A stretch of DNA of 19,471 nucleotides from Pirellulaceae bacterium (GCA_020846515.1 JADLDX010000466.1:1-19471); one strand, 5' to 3'; numbered from the stretch's first letter, positions 8,949 through 17,342 are shown. Program-made: numbers and translations. The notes: generated by a model not told the origin, from the letters alone.

Positions 8949-11663
8949 ATGACCGAGTACGCAGCACGTCAGACATCAGAGCGCGAGCGGCTGGCGGCCT
9001 CCAAGGCGCGTACGGCCAATTGGCAACGCTGGGGTAGTTATCTATCAGAACGACAGTGGGGCACGGTCCGCGAAGACTATTCGCCCAGCCAAGAGGCCTG
9101 GGGATACTTGCCGCACGATCACGCCCGCAGTCGCGCCTACCGGTGGGGGGAAGATGGTCTGCTTGGGATTTGCGATCGTGAGTGCCGACTCTGCTTCTCG
9201 CTGGCGCTCTGGAATGGTCGCGATCCGATTCTAAAGGAACGATTGTTTGGACTGGCCGGCCCAGAAGGTAATCACGGCGAAGACGTCAAGGAATGTTACT
9301 ACTACCTGGATGCTGTACCATCGCACGCTTACATGCGAGCGCTCTACAAGTACCCGCAAGCCGAGTACCCGTACCAGCATTTGGTAGCCGAATCGGGGCG
9401 ACGAAATCGAGTCGAGCCAGAGTTTGAGCTGTTCGATACGGGCATATTCAAAGACGAACGCTACTTCGATTGCTTCATCGAATATGCCAAAGACTCGCCC
9501 GATGATTTGCTCATTAAGATCACGATTTGCAATCGAAGCGATCAACCCGCCCCTGTGCATCTGTTGCCTCAGTGGTGGTTTCGAAATACCTGGACCTGGG
9601 ATTGCACGCACGAAGGCTGTACACCAAAGCCGACCATTCGGTTCAAAGACAATGCTCTGAACTGCCATCACCAAACGCTGGGTGATTGGCGAATTGAGTG
9701 CGACATACCCAGCGACTCGGCACCAGTCACCTATCTGGTCACTGACAATGAGACCAACCCCAAGCGACATCCAGATTCACCGTCGCTGGGCGAGTACTTT
9801 AAAGATGCGTTTCATGAGTATGTGATCGCAGGTAACAAGCAAGCCGTTGATCCGCGGCGCATTGGTACCAAGGTAGCGGCCTACTCGACCCACACAATTC
9901 CCGCTGGCGGACAGGTTATCCTGCGCGCCCGGATGGCCAGTGAAGCTCAGACGCCTGGTGTTTGGTTTGGGGCTGATTTTGAAGGAGTCTTCACGCAGCG
10001 ACGCGCAGAAGCCGACGAGTTCTACCAGGAGAATATTCCGAAAGAACTCAACGATGACGAGCGCATGATTGCTCGGCAGGCCTACGCGGGATTGTTGTGG
10101 ACCAAACAGTTCTATCACTACGTTGTGCAAGCTTGGATCGATGGCGATCCTTCGAAGCCTCCGTTGCCGGAGTATCGCAAACATGGACGCAACAGCGATT
10201 GGCGTCACTTGTTCAATCGCGATGTGATTAGCATGCCTGACAAATGGGAATACCCTTGGTATGCCGCGTGGGATCTGGCGTTCCATATGTTGCCCATGGC
10301 CCGCATTGATCAGCATTTCGCCGAAGAACAGTTGATCCTGTTTTTGCGCGAATGGTACATGCATCCCAATGGTGAGTTGCCGGCCTACGAATGGGCGCTG
10401 GATGATGTTAACCCGCCGGTACATGCTTGGGCTTGCTGGAACACTTATCTGAACAGTGGCCCTAAGGGGCAACGCAACGTCGAGTTTCTGTCGCGCACCT
10501 TCCAGAAGCTATTGCTTAACTTTACCTGGTGGGTTAACCGCAAGGACTTGCATGGGAACCACATTTTCAGCGGCGGCTTTTTGGGGTTGGATAACATCGG
10601 CGTGTTCGATCGCAACAAGCCACTGCCTAACGGCGCCTGGTTGAATCAGGCCGATGCCACCGCTTGGATGGCCTTCTATTGTGGTCACATGCTGCGCATG
10701 GCTTTGGAACTGGCTGTGGATCAACCGGCATATTGCGATATGGCCAGCAAGTTCTTTGAGCACTATTTGGCCATCGTGGATGCCACCAACACGTTACATG
10801 GTACGGGACTGTGGGATGAGGAAGACGGCTTCTACTACGATCACATGCTCACGGGCAGCGAATCGATTCCTTTGAGAGTCCGTTCGCTGGTCGGCCTGAT
10901 TCCACTCTGCACACCAGTCGTATTGGAGGAAGCTCACCTCCAGGTACTAGAAGGATTCCGCAAACGCATGCTCTGGTTCTTGGAGAACCGGCAAGGCATG
11001 GCACGCTACATGACGTATCTGACTCGCGACTGCGCAGACCGCGGTAAAGTTGGCTTGCGTCTACTAGCCTTGCCTAGTGCCGATCGCCTCCGGCGACTGT
11101 TGAACACCATGCTGGATGAACGAGAATTTTTATCGCCGCATGGTATTCGCTCGATGTCGGCTGTGTATGGCAAGAAGCCCTACGTTTTTGAGTGTGCCGG
11201 TGCCGGACACATCGTCCGCTATGTGCCCGGTGAAAGCGACACGGGGATGTTCGGAGGCAATAGCAACTGGCGCGGTCCCGTGTGGTTCCCCATCAATTAC
11301 TTGATATGTGAATCATTGCGCACCTACGATTCGTTCTATGGTGAATCGTTTCAAGTAGAGTGTCCCACGGGCAGTGGGAAATACTGCACTTTAGGGCAGG
11401 TGGCCGACGAGATCGAAAGACGGCTGATCAGTTTGTTCACTGTCGATAAACAAGGCCAGCGCGCATGTTTTGGGGAAGAATCGCAGTACGCTTCGCACCC
11501 GAACTGGCAGAACCTGCTGTTGTTTCATGAGTATTTTCACGGTGACAACGGCCAAGGTTTGGGGGCAAGTCACCAAACCGGCTGGACCAGTCTCGTGGTC
11601 AGCCTGCTGGAGAATCGAGCCGCCAAGATGCGAGGCGTAGCCCCGCATAACCTGGTGGAATAG
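8949..11663 (+). CDS. MGH1-like/GH63-type glycoside hydrolase (putative glucosidase)
   Basis: ATG 8949 is chosen because AGGTGG (8937-8942) sits six bases ahead of it and an earlier GTG lies inside the preceding terminator. The product is 904 residues. An N-terminal mostly beta region (about 1-370) is followed by a six-hairpin (alpha/alpha)6 barrel (about 380-890). Recognisable segments are NSDWRHLFNRDVISMPDKWEYPW, YAAWDLAFHMLPMA, NGELPAYEWALDDVNPPVHAW, GGFLGLDNIGVFDR, GMFGGNSNWRGPVWFP and HQTGWTSLV. D442 in AAWDLAF is in the place expected for the GH63 general acid; this is by family analogy. No signal peptide is visible, so it should act in the cytoplasm on an alpha-glucoside or related sugar. 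The substrate is unknown: alpha-glucosidase, or mannosyl/glucosylglycerate-type solute hydrolysis, are possible. It runs toward the polyphosphate kinase gene. Confidence 0.85.
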   Translation: MTEYAARQTSERERLAASKARTANWQRWGSYLSERQWGTVREDYSPSQEAWGYLPHDHARSRAYRWGEDGLLGICDRECRLCFSLALWNGRDPILKERLFGLAGPEGNHGEDVKECYYYLDAVPSHAYMRALYKYPQAEYPYQHLVAESGRRNRVEPEFELFDTGIFKDERYFDCFIEYAKDSPDDLLIKITICNRSDQPAPVHLLPQWWFRNTWTWDCTHEGCTPKPTIRFKDNALNCHHQTLGDWRIECDIPSDSAPVTYLVTDNETNPKRHPDSPSLGEYFKDAFHEYVIAGNKQAVDPRRIGTKVAAYSTHTIPAGGQVILRARMASEAQTPGVWFGADFEGVFTQRRAEADEFYQENIPKELNDDERMIARQAYAGLLWTKQFYHYVVQAWIDGDPSKPPLPEYRKHGRNSDWRHLFNRDVISMPDKWEYPWYAAWDLAFHMLPMARIDQHFAEEQLILFLREWYMHPNGELPAYEWALDDVNPPVHAWACWNTYLNSGPKGQRNVEFLSRTFQKLLLNFTWWVNRKDLHGNHIFSGGFLGLDNIGVFDRNKPLPNGAWLNQADATAWMAFYCGHMLRMALELAVDQPAYCDMASKFFEHYLAIVDATNTLHGTGLWDEEDGFYYDHMLTGSESIPLRVRSLVGLIPLCTPVVLEEAHLQVLEGFRKRMLWFLENRQGMARYMTYLTRDCADRGKVGLRLLALPSADRLRRLLNTMLDEREFLSPHGIRSMSAVYGKKPYVFECAGAGHIVRYVPGESDTGMFGGNSNWRGPVWFPINYLICESLRTYDSFYGESFQVECPTGSGKYCTLGQVADEIERRLISLFTVDKQGQRACFGEESQYASHPNWQNLLLFHEYFHGDNGQGLGASHQTGWTSLVVSLLENRAAKMRGVAPHNLVE

Positions 11664-11691
11664 ACGCGCGTCGACCTACAACTTAGCCCTT

Positions 11692-11721
11692 GGCCAAACA
11701 TGTGTCGTAGATGTGTTGGCC
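11692..11721. terminator. Possible bidirectional terminator between convergent genes
   Basis: GGCCAAACAT pairs with ATGTGTTGGCC with one bulged G, a 10-bp stem around a 9-nt loop. It lies in the 88-bp gap between the converging glycoside hydrolase and polyphosphate kinase genes. There is no T-run on either strand, so the call rests on position and stem strength. Confidence 0.35.
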
Positions 11722-11751
11722 CTGGGGCGGATACCTGAACGAAGTACCGCG

Positions 11752-13074
11752 TTACAAATCGTGACGTTCACCACGTTCATAGACCACATTGGCGCGGCCG
11801 ACGATCAGTGGGTCTAGTGGTCCGATGCGGTCGGGGTCTTTGCCTTCGTAATGGAGCTTGTGCAAGATGTAACGCATGGCGTTTAGTCGTGCGCGTTTCT
11901 TGCAATCGGACTTGATGACCGTCCAGGGCGAATCGGTGGTATCGGTGTGGAAGAACATGGCTTCTTTAGCCTTGGTGTATTCGTCCCACTTGTCCAGCGA
12001 GGCCAGGTCGATGGGTGATAGTTTCCATTGCTTGAGAGGATGCGTCTCGCGTTCTTTAAATCGTCGACGCTGCTCTTCACGACTGACCGAGAACCAGAAT
12101 TTAATCAGGTGCGTACCGCTACGAACCAGGTTGCGTTCGAACTCAGGTGCTTGGCGCATGAATTCGGAGTATTGATCGTTATCGCAGAATCCCATGACGC
12201 GCTCAACGCCCGCGCGGTTGTACCAGGATCGATCAAACATCACAATTTCACCGGCCGTAGGCAGGTGTTCGACATAACGTTGGAAATACCATTGGCCGCG
12301 TTCAACGTCACTGGGTTTCTCGAGGGCTACCACGCGTGCACCGCGTGGATTGAGATGCTCCATGAAGCGTTTGATCGTACCTCCCTTGCCAGCTGCGTCT
12401 CGGCCTTCAAACAGAATGACCAGTTTCTGACCGGTCAGTTTGACCCACGATTGCAGTTTTAGCAGCTCTACTTGAAGGCGATACTTTTGCTTCTCGTAGT
12501 TCTTGCGCGTCATCAAGCTCTTGTAGGGATAGCCACCGGTTCGCCAACCCGGCGCCAATTCATCGTCGGGCTGCAACTGCAACGGCACATGCGGATCATG
12601 CTTGCTTAACAAAGCATCGCGCAGTACGGCCGCGTCATCTGCAGAAGCCCCTGATATGATGTCTTCCAGCACTTTCTTCAACGTGCCGATATCGTACGGC
12701 GGCACCGAACTAACGAGATCCTGGATCGCCGAGATTTTGGCTTGTTGCGCCGCAGCAATCGCTTCATCGACCACATACTGTTCAATGCCCTTTGCGGTCA
12801 ACATCGGCGCTATGTCACCCTCGGAAACCGAACGCTGCTTGGCGATAGAGCCATTGGATTGGCCGTTGGATGGCTCATCGGACTGCCCCTGTTTGCGTTT
12901 GCGACTGGGCTGGGTGTGACTGTTTTTCTTATCACGTGTTTGGGATTCAGCCGCTTGGGAAGCGGTATCCTTGGCGCGAGTGTTTTTCCCGTCGCTGGAT
13001 TTGGCTTTAGTGGCTTTCGAGGTCTTGGATGAAGTGGATTCAGTCGAATCCGCTGCCTGAGGCAAATGGCCCAT
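11752..13074 (-). CDS. Polyphosphate kinase 2 family protein
   Basis: The product has 440 residues. PPK2 enzymes move phosphate between polyphosphate and nucleotides (ADP/GDP or AMP) in the cytoplasm. Visible motifs: Walker A GRDAAGKGG at 224-232; the family segment from GARVVALEKPSDVERGQWYF (245-264) to QRYVEHLP; Walker B FDRSWYNRAGVERVMGF at 280-296; and the lid-region segment RRRFKERETHPLKQWKLSP at 337-354. The single catalytic domain (about 185-420) suggests a class I or III enzyme. Residues 1-85 are an unusual Ser/Lys/Thr/Gln-rich, probably disordered tail, followed by a small helical segment (about 86-160). ATG 13074 is preceded by AAAGGCG and a good -10 element, which supports this start. 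It lies downstream of the ABC exporter genes on the same strand but seems to have its own promoter. Confidence 0.93.
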   Translation of the reverse strand: MGHLPQAADSTESTSSKTSKATKAKSSDGKNTRAKDTASQAAESQTRDKKNSHTQPSRKRKQGQSDEPSNGQSNGSIAKQRSVSEGDIAPMLTAKGIEQYVVDEAIAAAQQAKISAIQDLVSSVPPYDIGTLKKVLEDIISGASADDAAVLRDALLSKHDPHVPLQLQPDDELAPGWRTGGYPYKSLMTRKNYEKQKYRLQVELLKLQSWVKLTGQKLVILFEGRDAAGKGGTIKRFMEHLNPRGARVVALEKPSDVERGQWYFQRYVEHLPTAGEIVMFDRSWYNRAGVERVMGFCDNDQYSEFMRQAPEFERNLVRSGTHLIKFWFSVSREEQRRRFKERETHPLKQWKLSPIDLASLDKWDEYTKAKEAMFFHTDTTDSPWTVIKSDCKKRARLNAMRYILHKLHYEGKDPDRIGPLDPLIVGRANVVYERGERHDL

Positions 13075-13118
13075 CGCTTTCGCCTTTAAACGACAGAAGT
13101 GAACTGGTGAATCCTGTA

Positions 13119-13124
13119 ATTATA
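13119..13124 (-). promoter_or_regulatory. Candidate -10 element for polyphosphate kinase
   Basis: On the minus strand this reads TATAAT, preceded directly by TG, about 45 bases upstream of the ATG at 13074. No convincing -35 hexamer is seen at 16-18 bases upstream, so an extended -10-like promoter is the best guess. Confidence 0.4.
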
Positions 13125-13187
13125 CATTGGCGTTGGGTGAAAACGTGCGTGCCAACAGCGGATTGAATGCGGCCGAGCGATAAGACG

Positions 13188-13222
13188 CACCGCGGTGCTT
13201 CACGAGTCGCGGAGCGATTCGT
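13188..13222 (-). terminator. Two adjacent palindromes downstream of the ABC permease
   Basis: GCACCGCGGTGC (13188-13199) is a perfect 12-bp palindrome. Beside it ACGAGTCGC and GCGATTCGT (13202-13222) form a 9-bp stem with one G-T pair and a 3-nt loop. Together they begin 16 bp past the permease stop codon and precede the polyphosphate kinase promoter. No T-run follows, so termination is plausible but not proven; a dispersed palindromic repeat is the alternative. Confidence 0.4.
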
Positions 13223-13237
13223 CCACAGGGTGAACTA

Positions 13238-15535
13238 CTAAACCAGTTCCGCTTCAGCGAGGCGTTCGGCCGCAGGGGTACGTCGCCACAGAATCGCCAG
13301 CATGGCCAGCGACAGCACGACGCTGAAGGTGATCCAGGCCGGCTGGTAATGCCATTGACCCTGGTCGATCGAAATGAACCATTCCGCCGCTTCGGGTAGA
13401 GCCACCTGGCGATCCGATATCCAACCCAAGCTAACCGACAACGAGTTGTTTATGACATGGATCAGCATCGTGCAGACGACGGAGCCTGTGCGCCAGGCGA
13501 TCACGCCCAACAGTACACCCATAAGCGTCGCGGCAATCGATTGCTGCAAAAAGCTATGCGCTAATCCAAAGAACAAGCTGGACATCAATACGGCGCGCAA
13601 GACTCCGTTGTTGCGCAGCAAGCCACCGAAGATAAAGCCACGATAAGTTAACTCTTCGCAAACGGCTGGCAGTACGGCTAACACCAGCAGTACAGCCCAC
13701 AACGGCTGTGCATTTATCAATCGCGCAACGGTCTCGAGCACGCGCTGGGTTTCTGTGCCGATCTGTATCGTACCGGCAATAGCCTGTCCCAATAAGACAT
13801 AACTCGGGTGCAGAGCCAGGGCCAGCACAATTGCCGCGGCGATCTGGTCGATAGGTACTGGATGAATCCTCAGTGCCTGCCGCATGGATCGCGTCAAGAA
13901 AATGGCCATCAACAAACAGGGCGTTAATATCAATCCAATTTGAGTGACCACGGCGCGCTGCGCCAGCGTCTCCCAAGCCAGTGTGGACGGACCCGCAATG
14001 AACTGGGAAAAGAACATAGCTACGAGAATAATCAAACCGCACAAAGTGGCTTCGCTCGGCGATGCCACTGCACCGCGATCACGCCATACTTGTCGAATCC
14101 AACTTTGCAGGTTCCAGCGTTCGCTTTCGCTGAACATCACCGATTCGCTTTCGAACTGGCGGACTGCCCAGCGAATGGCCAGTAGGCAACAAATTGCTGT
14201 CACGCCGAAGACGACTGGCAAATGAATGCAGGCTTCGGTTATTCGCCCTTCTATCAAGGCGCGCACCAGGAAGATGGCGCCTGAAACCGGTACCATGCTG
14301 GTGGCCAGTGTCAGATCGAGACTGGGGATCATCGGCATGGTGACTAAGGGGAGTGTGAACAGCAGCAAAGGCATCAAGTAGTATTGGCCTTCTTTGGTGC
14401 TGCGGGCCAGTGCGGCGACGGCCAGTGCCAAAGCACTAAAGAAGGCTGACATAGGCACTAACAATAGTACCAGCCAACCAAAGGCATGAATGGGCAAGCG
14501 TCCAAAGGCTTCGGCTAGTTGAGGCGTGCCTTGCGAGGCCAGTTGTTCAACAATAAAACCTGCCGTCATATGCATACTCAGCAGATTCAGCAGGGCACTG
14601 AGCATGCTAAACGTAGCCACTGTGAAAAGCTTGCCCCAGACTATCTCGCGTCGTCGCGCAGGGCTGCTGAGCAGTGTCTCTAGGGTGCCGCGTTCTTTTT
14701 CGCCGGCACACAAATCGATGGCGGGATAAAAGGCTCCAGTCAACGCCCAAACCAACATGATAAAGGGCAGGATCTTGGCCCACAGCATCGCGCGGCGCAT
14801 CGATGTTTCCGATGTGTCGTTTTGTTTGACCGCGAGTGGTTCGACCAGTACGGGATTGATACCCGCGGCCGACAACTCCTGACTCACCCAGCGTTGTTGC
14901 CACACACGCAAGACGTTCTGCAGTCGACGAACAGCCAATTGGGAACGATCGCGCGCCATATTGGCGACCACTTGTAGTCCCGGTGAATCAGTCTCGACAC
15001 CCGACGACAGGACATCTTCACTCGTCGCAGTGGAGGAAGTAGTGGAGGAATTCGAGGACTCGGGCGGATCCGACGATGGCTGCGGTGGCAAGTCCTTTAC
15101 CTTGGCTCGTCGATCGGCCAGCAGTTTTTCAAATTCGGGTTCGACGATCAGAATGGCATCGAAGTCGCTGGTGGTTAGCGATTGCCTGGCTAACGTAACC
15201 ACATGATCAACGCTACCATCGACCGGCCAGGCGTCGGGGTGGATCTCCACCGATTCACTGCCGATTTCCCTCTCCAGTTCGGCGGTCAGTCGGGCAAAGC
15301 CATCCAGCGATTGCGTGGTTTCAACCAGCCCGGCATCTTTCGGCCAGTGTTCAATACCGACGACGCGAACACGTACGCTTTGATCGCGTTTGAACTGTGC
15401 GACCTGCATCATCAACATGCCCAGCAACGGATACAGCAGCAGGGGCAAGACGGTGATCGTAAAGAGCGTACGTCGATCGCGCAGCTGATCGCGCATCTCA
15501 CGCAGGTATATCAGGTGAACGTGCCGCCAATTCAT
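13238..15535 (-). CDS. NatB-type ABC permease fused to CPBP intramembrane protease
   Basis: The product has 765 residues. The N-terminal half is an ABC-2/NatB-like permease: a first membrane segment at about 24-46, a long extracytoplasmic region (about 50-245) with a Ser/Thr/Pro-rich stretch at 150-175, then [29 protein letters not shown] (274-302), the conserved cytoplasmic turn of these permeases, and about five more membrane segments to 455. The C-terminal half (about 495-750) is another membrane domain with the three CPBP (CAAX protease/Abi) motifs: EELTYR with E627, E628 and R632; FGLAH with F656 and H660; HVINN with H693 and N697. The predicted glutamyl/histidine site is therefore complete. 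Its ATG overlaps the stop of the ATPase gene by four bases (ATGA), so the two are translationally coupled. It probably exports an ion, peptide or lipid; the substrate is unknown. Confidence 0.9.
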   Translation of the reverse strand: MNWRHVHLIYLREMRDQLRDRRTLFTITVLPLLLYPLLGMLMMQVAQFKRDQSVRVRVVGIEHWPKDAGLVETTQSLDGFARLTAELEREIGSESVEIHPDAWPVDGSVDHVVTLARQSLTTSDFDAILIVEPEFEKLLADRRAKVKDLPPQPSSDPPESSNSSTTSSTATSEDVLSSGVETDSPGLQVVANMARDRSQLAVRRLQNVLRVWQQRWVSQELSAAGINPVLVEPLAVKQNDTSETSMRRAMLWAKILPFIMLVWALTGAFYPAIDLCAGEKERGTLETLLSSPARRREIVWGKLFTVATFSMLSALLNLLSMHMTAGFIVEQLASQGTPQLAEAFGRLPIHAFGWLVLLLVPMSAFFSALALAVAALARSTKEGQYYLMPLLLFTLPLVTMPMIPSLDLTLATSMVPVSGAIFLVRALIEGRITEACIHLPVVFGVTAICCLLAIRWAVRQFESESVMFSESERWNLQSWIRQVWRDRGAVASPSEATLCGLIILVAMFFSQFIAGPSTLAWETLAQRAVVTQIGLILTPCLLMAIFLTRSMRQALRIHPVPIDQIAAAIVLALALHPSYVLLGQAIAGTIQIGTETQRVLETVARLINAQPLWAVLLVLAVLPAVCEELTYRGFIFGGLLRNNGVLRAVLMSSLFFGLAHSFLQQSIAATLMGVLLGVIAWRTGSVVCTMLIHVINNSLSVSLGWISDRQVALPEAAEWFISIDQGQWHYQPAWITFSVVLSLAMLAILWRRTPAAERLAEAELV

Positions 15536-16332
15536 GAGCCGGCTCCGTTGGTTGACAGGCTCTTCAGAGCTTCAGCTACGGCGGCCTTGCGGTCGCGATC
15601 CGAGTCGTTCAGCAAACTGAAGAACAGTTCTTCAAAGTCATGCTGTTGATATTGTTCGGCCAGTTCGGCGAGTGTGCCGGATGCCAAGATCCGGCCGCGA
15701 TACAGGATCGCGACTCGATCGCACAAACGTTCGACTTCCCGCATGACGTGCGTCGAAAAAATAATGCATTTGCCCTGCTCTCGCAGTTGATCGATGATAC
15801 CCAGCAGCGCTCGGGCAACCAGCACATCCAATCCCAGCGATGCCTCATCAAAAATCAGCACGGGCGGATCGTGCACGATCGCTCGTGCAATGGAAACCTT
15901 TTGACGCATGCCCGTCGACATGCGACCGCCCGCAATGTCGCGGTAGTCCATCATCGACAAGTCTTCGAACACACGATGCATGCGCTCGCTCAAGCGATCC
16001 TTGGGGATGCCGTACAGACGACCGAAATATTCAACCATCTCCCAGGCCGTCATACGATCGTAGATGGCCGTGTTGCAAGAGACAAAGCCGATGCAGTGTC
16101 GGACTTCATCCGGATGGGTTGTAACGTCAAAGCCGTTGATGCGAGCTATGCCGCTGGTCGGACGTAGTACTGTGCTGAGAATGCGTAGAGCCGTTGTTTT
16201 GCCGGCACCATTGGGGCCAAGCAGTCCAAAAATCTCGCCGGGCTTGGCTTGGAAGCTGACGCAATCAAGGGCTTTGAACGTACCGGAGATGGAGTCCGGA
16301 TACGCTTTCGTTAGTTCAACCACTTCGATCAT
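15532..16332 (-). CDS. NatA-type ABC transporter ATP-binding protein
   Basis: The product has 266 residues and is the cytoplasmic ATPase partner of the adjoining NatB-like permease. Walker A is GPNGAGKT at 39-46. The signature is the NatA-like STGMRQKV (139-146) in place of LSGGQ. Walker B is VLIFDE (158-163), followed by ASLGLD where PTxGLD is more usual. The switch histidine is H195 in STHVM. All core ATPase residues are present, so it should be active. The last 30-40 residues are a charged tail typical of this group. It is first in a two-gene operon. Its own promoter should lie in the 16333-16502 gap, but I could not place it. Confidence 0.93.
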   Translation of the reverse strand: MIEVVELTKAYPDSISGTFKALDCVSFQAKPGEIFGLLGPNGAGKTTALRILSTVLRPTSGIARINGFDVTTHPDEVRHCIGFVSCNTAIYDRMTAWEMVEYFGRLYGIPKDRLSERMHRVFEDLSMMDYRDIAGGRMSTGMRQKVSIARAIVHDPPVLIFDEASLGLDVLVARALLGIIDQLREQGKCIIFSTHVMREVERLCDRVAILYRGRILASGTLAELAEQYQQHDFEELFFSLLNDSDRDRKAAVAEALKSLSTNGAGS

Positions 16333-16476
16333 GCGACGCTCGCGTCCCTGGGGGCAGAGGCGGACAACTGTTGCCCGACAAGCATAGCCAGCGATTCGTG
16401 CGCACAGGGCGACTGGGAACTAAAACCAACCTCGAAGCCCAGCGTTTGACCTGGCGTCGTTCAGCATAGCTAGAGC

Positions 16477-16493
16477 AACCGTCATAAACGGTT
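16477..16493. repeat. Perfect 6-bp inverted repeat near the left edge of the REP region
   Basis: AACCGT and ACGGTT flank a 5-nt loop. It lies in the divergent gap between the ABC operon and the transposase, ten bases before the first 24-bp repeat. It could be an operator or an outer piece of the mobile region; no further evidence is visible. Confidence 0.35.
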
Positions 16494-16502
16494 CCACGTG
16501 TA

Positions 16503-16526
16503 GCGGCACGGCGCAAGCCGTCCGGT
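16503..16526 (+). repeat. REP-like hairpin, variant B, forward
   Basis: A 24-bp unit opening GCGGCACGGC and closing GCCGTCCGGT around a GCAA loop. It is copy 1 of 11. It is directly preceded by GT of a GTAG tetranucleotide (16500-16503), the kind of 5' mark found at the foot of REP elements handled by RAYT transposases. Confidence 0.85.
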
Positions 16527-16535
16527 AAAATGGTA

Positions 16536-16602
16536 GCGGAAGGGCGCCAGCCCTCCGGTATGTCGCGCTGGTTGAGACACCGGACGGCTTGCGCCGTACC
16601 GC
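16536..16602. repeat. 67-bp composite REP pair (A forward, B reverse)
   Basis: Variant A forward (16536-16559) and variant B reverse (16579-16602) are separated by a 19-nt spacer, ATGTCGCGCTGGTTGAGAC. The arrangement equals a bacterial interspersed mosaic element (BIME). Two more copies of the same 67-bp length with near-identical spacers lie downstream of the transposase. GTAG (16533-16536) marks its left foot. Confidence 0.85.
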
Positions 16603-16627
16603 TTACAACGCAACCCAACAAACCAAC

Positions 16628-17221
16628 ATGTACTCAGACCCGCTCGCCTATTTTATTACCTGGACGTGTTACGGCACCTGGCTACCGGGTGACGATCGTA
16701 GCTGGACCAAATGGCAGAAGGGCCAGAAGATTCCTCAGCCTTTGCTTGCCGATTGGTGCAAAGAGCAAATGACTGAGGAGCCGATTGTGTTAACCGTACA
16801 ACAAAGGACGATTGTTGAAGAGACGATTGCCAAACACTGTGAAATTCGTGGTTGGCACGCGGTGAATTGTCGATCGAACCATTGCCATGTTGTTGTTACA
16901 GCCAGCAGCCACAATGGCGAGCAGGTTCGCGACCAGTTGAAAGCATGGTGCACGCGAAAGTTAAAGAAAGCGGAAGATTCCATGAAAGCGGAAGGGCGCA
17001 AGCCCTCCGGTGGCACCGTGCCCGATACAACACCGGAGGGCTCGCGCCCTGCCGCTAAAATTGAAGCGGAAGGGCGCCAGCCCTCCGGTGCCACGGCACG
17101 CGAGAATTGGTGGACTCGAAAAGGCAGTGTTAGATACCTATTTGATAATGAATCATTAGAAGCCGCGATTCAATACACCTTGGAGGCCCAGGATGTTGGA
17201 GGTTCGAAGTTTGTTGGTTGA
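16628..17221 (+). CDS. REP-associated (IS200-like, HUH) transposase with in-frame repeat insertion
   Basis: The product is 197 residues from ATG 16628, chosen because MYSDPLAYFITWTCYGTWLPGD is the conserved family N-terminus; longer frames run back into the upstream repeats. The HUH metal-binding motif is H85-C86-H87 in SNHCHVVVTA. The putative nucleophile is Y183 in LEAAIQYTLEAQ, giving a single-tyrosine (Y1) enzyme that would cut and join single-stranded DNA. The cluster LKAWCTRKLKK (about 104-114) and WWTRKGSVRYLFDNESLEAAI (161-181) are typical neighbours of that site. Residues 121-154 are encoded wholly by three copies of the 24-bp repeat plus linkers (16988-17089, 102 bp), inserted between the HUH motif and the tyrosine without loss of frame. 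The gene is otherwise intact. It is flanked on both sides by the same repeat family, as expected for a RAYT and its REP/BIME substrates. Whether it is still active is unknown. Confidence 0.85.
   Translation: MYSDPLAYFITWTCYGTWLPGDDRSWTKWQKGQKIPQPLLADWCKEQMTEEPIVLTVQQRTIVEETIAKHCEIRGWHAVNCRSNHCHVVVTASSHNGEQVRDQLKAWCTRKLKKAEDSMKAEGRKPSGGTVPDTTPEGSRPAAKIEAEGRQPSGATARENWWTRKGSVRYLFDNESLEAAIQYTLEAQDVGGSKFVG
16988..17089. repeat. Three REP units inserted in frame inside the transposase gene
   Basis: Variant A forward (16988-17011), A reverse (17032-17055) and A forward (17066-17089) together span exactly 102 bp, or 34 codons. They encode AEGRKPSG, TPEGSRPAA and AEGRQPSG. The linker between the second and third, TAAAATTGAA, matches linkers in the intergenic array and is read as part of GCT-AAA-ATT-GAA, which avoids its TAA. 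Confidence 0.9.
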
Positions 17222-17228
17222 ATCGTAA

Positions 17229-17252
17229 GCGGAAGGGCGCCAGCCCTCCGGT
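17229..17252 (+). repeat. REP-like hairpin, variant A, forward
   Basis: A lone A unit (copy 7) beginning seven bases after the transposase stop codon, followed by the linker ATAAAATTGTAA. Its stem GGGC/GCCC with a GCCA loop could also serve as the 3' hairpin of the transposase transcript. Confidence 0.85.
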
Positions 17253-17264
17253 ATAAAATTGTAA

Positions 17265-17331
17265 GCGGAAGGGCGCCAGCCCTCCGGTATGTCGCGCTGA
17301 TTAAGGCACCGGACGGCTTGCGCCGTACCGC
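17265..17331. repeat. 67-bp composite REP pair (A forward, B reverse)
   Basis: A forward (17265-17288) and B reverse (17308-17331) with spacer ATGTCGCGCTGATTAAGGC. It differs from the upstream composite by a few spacer bases and has the same total length. Confidence 0.88.
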
Positions 17332-17342
17332 TAAAATTGAAA

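Noticed and set aside
9777..10472. 231-codon minus-strand open frame
   Set aside because: Antisense to the conserved barrel of the glycoside hydrolase; no recognisable protein.
16316..16621. 101-codon minus-strand frame upstream of the ABC ATPase
   Set aside because: It runs through repeat copies 1-3 and overlaps the ATPase start; its recognisable peptide (PEGWRPS) is repeat-derived.
16589..16627. Longer N-terminus for the transposase
   Set aside because: The extra codons come from repeat copy 3 and its flank; the conserved family N-terminus begins at ATG 16628.
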